This document shows, one piece after another, positions 56,620-64,000 of a stretch of 64,000 bases of DNA (positions within the stretch are counted from its first letter, which is position 1; the number at the start of each line of letters is the position of its first letter). A program made the position numbers and the translations under genes. Location of the stretch: contig JACGCM010001488.1 in the NCBI GenBank assembly GCA_014058105.1, positions 558,001 to 622,000 on the forward strand, given 5' to 3'. The notes under the pieces are model-generated. The model did not search any database. It saw only the letters and a list, made by a program, of their open reading frames with translations, and was not told the DNA's origin. This stretch comes from Kingdonia uniflora (lineage: Eukaryota; Streptophyta; Magnoliopsida; Ranunculales; Circaeasteraceae).

Positions 56620-59281
56620 AAGGGGTTTTACAAAATGGTAGGGAAGCCGGTGTTGGTGTGGTGACAGCGTTGGGCGTCAGTAAGAGTGGAATGACCGTGA
56701 CCCCGGGGCGAATCGAGCTACTCGTTGTGGAGTCATAGTTAGGTTGGCGGCCACACCAGGGCCAGTGAGGGTTAAGGGGTAGCATGTCCCTAGGGTGCCC
56801 TAGTAGGCTATGTGACCATTATGCCCTTCGCACTTTAAGGTTGAACCTGACGTTTGTACCTGGCTCGTACAGGGACGTACGAGCGCCGAGCACGAGTCGG
56901 TGTACCTCGATGATAGAAAAGACAAGCCGAGGGATGGTGGTGTCTGGGGAAGAATCATCGACGGAGGGTTTTACGGTCGTACCGCCTTATACCGTGCCCG
57001 TTGAGTGGGAGGGGAGACACGACCACGAGGCTGAAACGTTGGTTTAGCGAGATTTACGGGCAGAGGCGTGTATGAATTTCATGGTACACGAGAGAATGCC
57101 CAGAGAGTTAGCCCATGAGGCAATTATCAGTTGTCGTGAGAGGGGGGCCTCTGAGAGCTTATGGCATTATCCTCTATAGTGGAGGTTGCATGGCTCATTA
57201 GCCGAGTATAAGAGCTCGGGGATCAGGATGGAGTACTTGGACGAGGTCAACGAGCGAGCGAAGGCTAGTGGTAGTAGTAATTGGATATGACCAGACTGCC
57301 AGACGTTGGCACCCAATCAATGCATCATCTACTATGGGCAGTTTGATGCGGGATTGAGGTTTCCGTTAGATGATTTGATAATAAAAAATGTCTGAACTCG
57401 CTTGGGCGGGTGTCGGGGCAGATGAACGGTAACTTTTACCGAGTTATGATTTGGTCCCGACTGATTAATCAGTCATTACCGCCTCGCTGGAACATAGGCT
57501 GTGGGGACATTATGGTTGTTTATAAGAAGGGATGATGTCCTCATCAGTGAGATATGGTCCCCGAGGGTGCGGGGAACGAGGTTGATGAGTCTGGGGATTT
57601 GAATGAGCCAGCAATGCCTCGTATTACCCGTTCACGTTCGGGGGCGGGTCGGGAGGGACGACAAACCCAGACCGCGGCTAAGGCGAGAAGGATAGTAGCC
57701 AAGGCGGCCCCAGGTAGAGAGGGTGAGGCCGACCCAAGGTGTCAGAGGGTCATGCGTACTTCTGCGCCCAAGTGGAGGCACTAGTACTATATAGCTCGAA
57801 AGTCAGGTGAGCCCAAGATTTTTAAGTTGCCTACGAGCGGTAACTATTGGTGTCGGCACCCAATCCTGGTATCCGGGGCTTTTTATTTCGACGATGGGCC
57901 AAATCGTCGCTTACACCATAATGTTTTTAACACAAAGTGTGTGTTACTTGTCTTGCAGTAGGTAATTGAACGTTGCTATAGTTTGTTATTCGTGTTGTCT
58001 AAATGGCTGCTCGTTTTCATGCAGGTGTGACGCTTGCTAGGGTATCGTACAAAACTTCACTTTTACGTGTGCTCGGTCATAAAAATAAAGACTGCCAGGT
58101 ATTGACGAAAATTTTGAACGGTACCTTTGACTCGGACATATACTGGTCGGTGAAGAAGTATAGCGAGCCCTGTGTACATGCGACAAAAAATACATATTCT
58201 GTAGAGAGTGTGCATAGCTACAAATCCTTGAAGAGTGTTGGAATAAAGCTGCAGTTTCTGAATATGAGGGGGAGAGATGCGTCTGGCTCGACGCCCGCCG
58301 CACCTCTTGTCGCAGGACTGAACCCCTGTCTGAGGGGTGTTAGTGGCCATACAAAAAAGGAAACCCCGACCATGAAGTGGCAGAAGATGGTAGTCGGCGG
58401 TCTGATGGATGAGGATCTGGAGGAACTTTGAGGCAGGGAGAGGGAGCCACTATCACAGTCCTATGTAGAGGAAGGTACCCATTTTGTGGGTAGTGGTAAG
58501 CTCTTTGTGGGTAACTTGCCCGAAGGGGAAGTGCAGAGTACCCCGTACAAGGAAAAAGAGATGATTCGTGTGGCTGAGGCACTGAACGATTCTCGTGCTT
58601 GTGCAGCGGTTGTGGCAGCTGTTCGGGTAAGTAAGTGCTTAATTGTGCATTCGAATGTGGTCGTCTGGGGTGCTAAAATTTTATATTTGTGCCATGCAGT
58701 GTAAGCTCGCGCTCGAGGCCGCATTGCTCCGTAGTGAGAATCTGGTCAGCCGTAATGCCGAGTTAGAGCATCGACTCAAGGAGATGCAAGCAATACAAAA
58801 GATGCTCGTGAAGGAGGTTATGCAACACGAGCTAGCTGAACATGTGGCAAACGTGACCGCAGGGCTCGAGGAGCATTTAAAAATCATGACTGGGAGAGTT
58901 GCAGGTCGAAGGGGACTTGGAGGTGACCCATGGGAGGCTAAAGGTGCCGGTGCCGGAGAAGGAGGGCAGCGAGCAGGCACTTCACGAACAGCTTGTTGGT
59001 GATAAGCAAGTGTCAGATGAGCTGTAAGGTCGTGTCGCCGAGCTGGTGGATGGCAAAGCTCGGTTAGAGGAGGAGTTTCGCCTTTCCACCGAGTGGTGGG
59101 TGGCAACGTTGGCCCCGTCATTGCTCATTCTGCGTCAAACTCAGAATGTTCCCAAGCTGCGCCATCTGGGTTATTCTGCTCGACAGGGTCCTCTTCCCCT
59201 TGACAATAGGATGGACATCACCCCCGAAGAGGAAGGTCAGCTGGAGGAGGAAGAGAAAGCCAACTCAGAAGTGGTTGTCTA
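56620..59281 (+). pseudogene. Antisense ORF of the right-hand Tat element (transposase-like plus coiled coil)
   Basis: Plus-strand exons, damaged by a few stops. 56784-57047 encodes a Ser/Thr/Val-rich N-terminal part. From 57048 the frame continues past a TAG as CMNFMVHERMPRELAHEAII and YKSSGIRMEYLDEVNERAKA, then FDAGLRFPLDDLIIK. A shifted frame with GQMNGNFYRVMIWSRLINQS (57330-57530) corresponds to the 'transposase (putative), gypsy type' domain seen in copy B. A basic exon (PRITRSRSGAGREGRQTQTA, 57554-57784) could be a nuclear signal. 58003-58431 and the exon to 58626 follow. An intron (58627-58699, GTAAGT to GCAG) opens the coiled coil (EAALLRSENLVSRNAELEHR). The tail 59046-59281 ends acidic (TPEEEGQLEEEEKANSEVVV). 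Function in the element is unknown. Separate, more diverged family member than copies A-D. Confidence 0.68.
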
Positions 59282-60499
59282 GCAAAATGTTTAACTTTAC
59301 TATCGTGTGGTAAGGCCTATAGTGGTGAGGACTTTGAAGATATGTACTTATTTATGTGAACTCATGGTGTTGATAGGGCCCTTCGTGGTTGTATGTACTG
59401 TAAAACTATTTATGCTTGTATACGAAACGTAATAGACGTAGTTCTTATGTAATACTATGGATGGGTGTTCATGTATGCCTATATATTTTGGATCATGAGG
59501 TTCATAGGTACTTAATGTTAGGTGTTATCCCTAGACGGGCCAGTCCTCATTGGGAAAGATACCGCGAGGCACCCTTTGGCCCGGGTAGGTGAGTCTTTTG
59601 CATGACCAGTTTAAGAAACAGTGGGCAAAAATTACCCCAAGTTGTTTTAGTTGGCGTTTTGCTGGGGTTAGTGGTCGTGGAGGCTACCCGTTCAATGGAT
59701 TACGAGGGGGGGGGGCTAGTGTAGCTGAAACGTCATGGAAGTTATTAATTTGAAATGGGAGTTCCAAGGAAGGAGACAGGGAGTGGGGCCACCTGGGGAG
59801 GAGTGGATAGCGTTTAAGGGGAACAATAATGAGGTAAGGGTCTGTTGGTTTTCCCTAAAACATTTAATGGGGCACCTGTACTTGAGGATTATAAAAGAAC
59901 TGAGGGGAGGGCCCAATGGAAGCAGCGCTTGAAGCTTTGTTCTGGAGGATCAGATTCCCTAAAAGGAAGATGTAGACACGATCACAGGCACGGTTCGAAT
60001 CACGGGTAGCAACGTGGGTAGCATTTTATATCTAATTTTATATTAGCAATCGGGGGATTGCGGGGAAACCATTAGTGCAGGCATTCGTTGACCCCTCTTC
60101 TCTTCATGTTCCTGAGAGGAAAACATAGGAGAATCGATGGCTTTGGTACCTCATGTTGCGTGATCAAGTCCAGAACTGTGTAGTGGTGCTCAGAGCTATG
60201 GCCATAGAGGATGTTAAGGCGGCTAGTTGCGAAGAACCAGGCTATGGACTTTGGGAGAGATTGTGCCCTTGTTATATGTAGCATTGTTATAACAATGTCT
60301 AGTGCATTTTGTATGTTTCCTTCTTTGCTTTTTTTGGTTAGGGATTGTAAGAGAATTATGATATTGTATAGCTCTATGTGGGATTCTTTGGGAGACTCAG
60401 GGGTAGTAATGCCTATACAAACTGAGTGGGGTAGTTAAGCGTAAAGGACCAACCATCGTGCTTAAAAAATCCCTGTAGATTATGAACTCATCGTCGTCT
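59282..60499 (+). other. 3' region between antisense ORF and minisatellites, nothing recognised
   Basis: About 1.2 kb. It holds a G-run at 59706-59714, small unconvincing frames (59735-59932, 60211-60438) and no known motif. The part 59715-60440 differs in base use from its flanks and may be a separate insertion. I could not find its ends. Confidence 0.4.
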
Positions 60500-61125
60500 A
60501 AACAACCTGAACAATATACTTATGCGTGAAGTGTCCAACAAAAATTTTAAGTAGTCCTCAATGGACTAAGTAGTCGTTGTCGCTCTAGCGACCGTAGCAG
60601 TGTATTTAGGCGCGAAGTGACCAGCAAATTTTTTTAAGTAGTCCTCATTGGACTAAGAAGTTGTTATCGCCTTAGCGACCGTAGTAGTGTAGTTAGGTGA
60701 GAAGTGCCCAACAAAATTATGAAGTAGTCCCCGTTAGACTAAATAGTCATTATCGCTCGAGCGACCGTAGCAGTGTACTTAGGCGCGAAGTGCCCAACAA
60801 AATTTTTAAGTAGTCCTCGTTGGACTAAGTAATTGTTATCGCCCTAGCGACCGCAGTAGTGTACTTAAGCGCAAAGTACCCAACAAAATTTCAAGTAGTC
60901 CTCGTTGGACTAAATAGTCGATGTTGCTCTAGCGACCGTAGCAGTGTACTTAAGCGCGAAGTGCCCAACAAAAATTTTTAAGTAGTCGTCGTTGGACAGA
61001 GTAGGTGTTGCCGCCCTAGCGACCGTAGCAGTATACTTAGGTGCAAAGTGCCCAACAAAATTTTTAAGTAGTCCTCGCTTGACTAAGTTATCGTTGTCGT
61101 CTTAGCAACCGTAGCAGTGTGGGGA
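60500..61125 (+). repeat. Minisatellite I of the Tat element, 86-bp unit, 7 copies
   Basis: AAGTAGTCCTCRTTGGACTA recurs at 60549, 60636, 60722, 60808, 60893, 60980 and 61066 (spacing 85-87). Each unit also has GCGACCGTAGCAGTGTACTT and GCGAAGTGCCCAACAAAATT. It lies in the 3' untranslated part of the element on minus, between integrase and the antisense ORF. Confidence 0.93.
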
Positions 61126-61705
61126 TGTCCTATGCTAAGGACACCCCCAGTTAGGTGAGTGCGTCTTTACCTCAAAAAACTACTACCGTCTTTGCAAGGA
61201 TGTCCTACTTCAAGAACGCCCCCAGTCATGTGAGTGCGCTTGTACTTTAAAAAATAACTCTCCTCTTTGCGAGGACGTCCTACTTCAAGGACGCCCCAGT
61301 CATGTGAGTACATTTTACTTCAAAAAATGACTCTCGTCTTTGCGATGACGTTCTCTAGTTCAAGTACGCCCCCACTCATGTGAGTGCATTTTTACTTTAA
61401 AAAATAAATCTCGTCTTTGCGAGGACGTCATACGTCAAGGACGCCCCCAGTCATGTGAGTGCATTTTTACTTCAAAAACCGATTCTCGTCTTTGTGAGGA
61501 CGTCCTACTTTAAGGGTGCCCCCAGTCATATGAGTACATTTTTACTTCAAAAAACAATTCACATCTTTGCGAGGATGCCCCCAGTCATGTGAGTGCATTT
61601 TTACTTCAAAAAAATGACTCTCGTCTTTGTGAAGATGTCCTACCTCAAGGACGCCCCGAGTTATGTGAGTGCATTTTTACTTCAAAAAATGACCCCGTCT
61701 TTGCG
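61126..61705 (+). repeat. Minisatellite II of the Tat element, 75-bp unit, 8 copies
   Basis: GACGCCCCCAGTCATGTGAG recurs near 61144, 61219, 61294, 61369, 61444, 61519, 61578 and 61654. The spacing is exactly 75 in the first five steps, then 59 and 76. Other shared parts are TTTTTACTTCAAAAAATGAC and CTCGTCTTTGCGAGGACGTC. It directly follows the 86-bp array with no shared sequence. Confidence 0.93.
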
Positions 61706-61776
61706 AAGGCTTGGAAGAGAATGGAGCTGAAACTAGAAACATATAAGATGAGTGACTATAGACACGTAAAGTATTG

Positions 61777-62960
61777 CTACTGAATCCATTTGCAGAGGTT
61801 CATGGAATTCCATAGGGATTTGAGCTCTTCTTTGTCGCGATTAAGTAGGTAGTAGGCGTTGCCCTCAACGACGCAGGATATGAGGTATGGGGCATCCCAA
61901 TTAGGCTGGAGTTTACCCTTGTTATGATTGCGAACTGTAGGGAAGACTTTCTTTATGACGTAGTCCCCTTTGTAGAACTGTCGAGGAATCACCCGTTTAT
62001 TATAGTTTCTTTTTAGTGTCTCCTGATACCTAAGCATGCGGGAAGATGTTTCCTCTCTAGTTTTGCCTATCAAGTCAAGGTTCTTGGCGAGGAGTCGTCC
62101 ATTGATCTCACTGCCCACAATCAGAGATCTCATAGTATTGGCGATGACCTCGGTAGATAGTACGGCATCGGAGCCATAAGTGAGCATAAATAAGGTGAAG
62201 CCCATACTCTTCTGCGATGTCGTTCAGTAAGGCCATATAACATGGGGCAGCTCGTCCACCTAGCAACCTTTGGCCGCGTTCAGGTGTTTACTGATACCAT
62301 TAATTATTGTTTTGTTAGTGGCCTTGGCCTGTCCATTTCCCTGGGGGTATCTGGGGATGGAGGGAAGGATCTTGATGTTGTAAGGTCAGACAAAATTTGT
62401 GACCTTGCTTTCCACAAATTGTGTACCATTGTCGATCATCAGGACTGCGGGAACGCCAAACCGTGTAATGATGTGCTTCTATAGGAAGGTGATGACCTCT
62501 TCTTCCCTGATACGGGTGAGGGGTATCGCCTCCACCCATTTGGTAAAGTAGTCCATCGCAACCAACAACCATTGGCGCCTCTCGCTCGCCATAGGGAGAA
62601 CCTCGACGATATCCAATCCCTATTTTGCAAATGGCCAGGGGCTAGAGACTGTGTAGAGGTCGATGACAGGTGCATGAATAAAGTGCCCGTAGAATTGACA
62701 TTTGTCACATTTCTGGGAATAAACTATGAAATCTTGTCACAATATTGGCATGTATAAACCTTGTGCTCGAGCTCGGTCGGCCATGGAATGACCCGTTGTG
62801 TATGCGCCGTAGACGCCTTCATAGATTTTCGTGACGACTCTGTTGACTCTTTCCCTAGCGATACATGTGAGGTGCAGAGCATACAGGCTTGTTCCTAAGA
62901 GTTTACCATTAATGATCGTGTATTTGCGTGCTCTATTGCAGAAGCTCTTGGCGGTCGGCC
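61777..62960 (-). pseudogene. Tat-type integrase
   Basis: On minus from about 62960: the linker with YTIINGKLLGTSLYALHLTC, an H2C2-type zinc finger (YEGVYGAYTTGHSMADRARA, then CDKCQFYGH), and the core with LVAMDYFTKWVEAIPLTRIR and VLMIDNGTQFVESKV (62590-62390), followed by PRYPQGNGQA. The C-terminal part is the open frame 62205-61777 (MLTYGSDAVLSTEVIANTMR, YNKRVIPRQFYKGDYVIKKV, ending WNSMNLCKWIQ), with no chromodomain, as in Tat. Stops near 62740, 62480, 62385 and 62230 disable the core. Confidence 0.85.
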
Positions 62961-62999
62961 GATCGGCGGGAAGAATATAGTGGTCCCCGAGGAACTCAG

Positions 63000-63600
63000 G
63001 GAGAGGCTGGCCCTAGTCGAGGAGGGCAAAGCAATCAGTCTGCATAGCCGGAATTAGGTTATGGGATATGCTCGGTTTATCAAGGATTTTAACCAGAATT
63101 ACCTGGAGTCTGTCGCCGACGATACCTGTTAAATACGCGAGGGCGTCTAAGTATTTATTCTCACCACAGTGAATATGCTCGAGGTTGACCTTTCAAAAAT
63201 TACTCAGTCGTTGTTTCAGGGTTTCCATGTAGCCAGACATTATGTCGTTGGCCTGGAACATCCTGCTATGCTGGTTGACAATGAGCTGCGAGTCAGTAAA
63301 TATGAAAATTTATTCCACGCCCAGAGCCAACGCTGAATCTACCCCACATAATAATGCCTCGCATTCTGCCTCACTGTTACTGAGGGGGAAGTTGACCCGT
63401 ATGGATTTCTTAATTTTTTTCATCAGTAGGATTAACCAGCACTATCCCCAGACCCGAGCCACCCGTGTTGACAGACCCTTCAGTATACAGCCGACATCCC
63501 TTAGTGTATGTTGGCTCGTTAGGATCGAGATGGGTGTCATGGTTTTCGCCCTCTTCATTATGCCAGTTGTCGTCGATAATGGGAAAGTCGACGACCACCT
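63000..63600 (-). pseudogene. Archaeal-type (second) RNase H of the Tat element
   Basis: On minus CRLYTEGSVNTGGSGLGIVL (63515-63455) is the first catalytic block (the D-G-S position reads E-G-S here). It is followed by the E-containing SNSEAECEALLCGVDSALAL (63400-63330) and a block with FTDSQLIVNQ (63300-63270). It continues to about 63100. An extra RNase H of this class between the RT-linked RNase H and integrase is characteristic of the Tat lineage. A stop near 63315 breaks the frame. Confidence 0.8.
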
Positions 63601-64000
63601 GTCCTTTGATCGTGACCCTTGGCTCAAAACGGATGTCAAACTCCGCCAGAGTGATCGCCCATTTAGCGATACGGCGAGTTTTATCTTTCTTGGCAAGGAT
63701 CTCTCGCAGTGGTTGGGTGGTGATGCTGGAAGTATGGTCATAGTTTCTGGAAGGCGTATACCAGGGTGAGGGCCTGTTTCTCCACAGTGGAGTATCGCAG
63801 TTCCACTCCCATAAAGGTTTTGCTGAAGAAGTATACTGGTTTTTCAGTTCGGCTTTCCGTACGAATGAGGACTGCGCTTATGGATTCATCTGTATTCCTG
63901 AGATACAAACCCAGTAACTCGTATTCGTTTGGGGAATTGAGGATGGGTGGGGTAGCCAGGTAATGCAACATGTTATGTAAGGCTGCCTAGCATTCATCGT
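63600..64000 (-). pseudogene. RT-linked RNase H of the Tat element, continuing out of the window
   Basis: The frame 63971-63738 reads YLATPPILNSPNEYELLGLY, then SAVLIRTESRTEKPVYFFSK and YSTVEKQALTLVYAFQKL, the Ty3 RNase H that follows the RT. After a stop it continues in another frame with KWAITLAEFDIRFEPRVTIK to about 63600. The DGS-like region is normal except that the first catalytic block reads LRNTDESISAVL where relatives have an Asp early in the block. The RT core lies beyond position 64000. Confidence 0.82.

Larger units (their letters stand above)
55665..64000 (-). mobile_element. Tat-type Ty3-gypsy element with antisense ORF, 5' part beyond the window
   Basis: On minus the order is RT-linked RNase H, archaeal-type RNase H, integrase, two minisatellites, a long 3' region with an antisense ORF on plus, polypurine tract and 3' LTR. 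The second RNase H plus antisense ORF is the signature of the Tat lineage. Gag, protease and RT core lie to the right of the window. It inserted into the copia remnant at 55664/55665. The left flank of the LTR is ACGTA, so the same five bases should follow the distal LTR if the insertion is simple. Confidence 0.88.

Noticed and set aside
58681..59121. 146-codon open frame on minus
   Set aside because: It is antisense to the coiled-coil exon of the Tat extra ORF, which has splice sites and homology on plus.
60500..61705. Regularly spaced repeats resembling a CRISPR array
   Set aside because: The whole 75- and 86-bp units repeat, with no unique spacers, and they sit inside a plant LTR element. 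They are minisatellites.
63242..63769. 175-codon open frame on plus
   Set aside because: It lies opposite the two RNase H domains of the Tat element, whose motifs are all on minus.

Overview
This window is nuclear DNA of a flowering plant, most likely a eudicot. It holds spliced genes with GT-AG introns, Ty3-gypsy elements of the Athila and Tat types, Ty1-copia elements primed by initiator Met-tRNA, hAT- and CACTA-type DNA transposon ends, and plant-only families (PPR protein, plant mobile domain, Myb/SANT-like protein). The species cannot be named from the sequence. Only one gene is clearly intact: a seven-exon gene for 40S ribosomal protein S3a (eS1) at 49188-51821. Everything else recognisable is a transposon or a decayed gene.

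Layout. 1-12240: two diverged copies (A on minus, B on plus) of the coiled-coil extra ORF that Tat-type gypsy elements carry antisense to gag-pol, placed head to head as an inverted repeat. A 923-bp hAT-type element with an 8-bp target duplication sits inside copy A. 12249-12960: a 162-bp minisatellite and a CACTA-type end. 13030-15850: a plant mobile domain pseudogene between TIR-like flanks. 15868-17075: an 82-bp satellite-like array ending at a TATA box. 17150-18850: an internally deleted LINE. 18857-29596: a nearly complete Athila-type element on minus, with both LTRs, a tRNA-Asp primer site, gag and pol. 29597-33864: a copia element on minus, cut off at its RNase H. 34318-34923: a PPR pseudogene. 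34934-36856: a small non-autonomous LTR element.

37375-46075: scrambled Tat-type material. Copy C of the extra ORF (plus) is followed by a 152-bp minisatellite, an integrase segment duplicated in tandem (2 x 1469 bp, minus) and copy D of the extra ORF (minus). Copy D is interrupted by a copia-like LTR. 46120-48770: a Myb/SANT-like (PIF/Harbinger-associated) pseudogene. 49188-51821: the eS1 gene. 52044-52976: a second hAT-like element. 53085-55660: a copia remnant with a 635-bp solo LTR in its RNase H. 55665-64000: the 3' two thirds of a second Tat subfamily on minus. It has an LTR, a polypurine tract, an antisense extra ORF with its own TATA box and introns, two minisatellites (86 and 75 bp), then integrase, a second (archaeal-type) RNase H and the RT-linked RNase H.

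The recurring theme is the 3' end of Tat-type elements. The order LTR promoter, polypurine tract, divergent antisense-ORF promoter, spliced coiled-coil ORF, private minisatellite and integrase can be read two or three times, each time with a different minisatellite at the same place. The Tat and Athila reading frames carry scattered stops, many of the kind C-to-T change would make, so these copies are relics.
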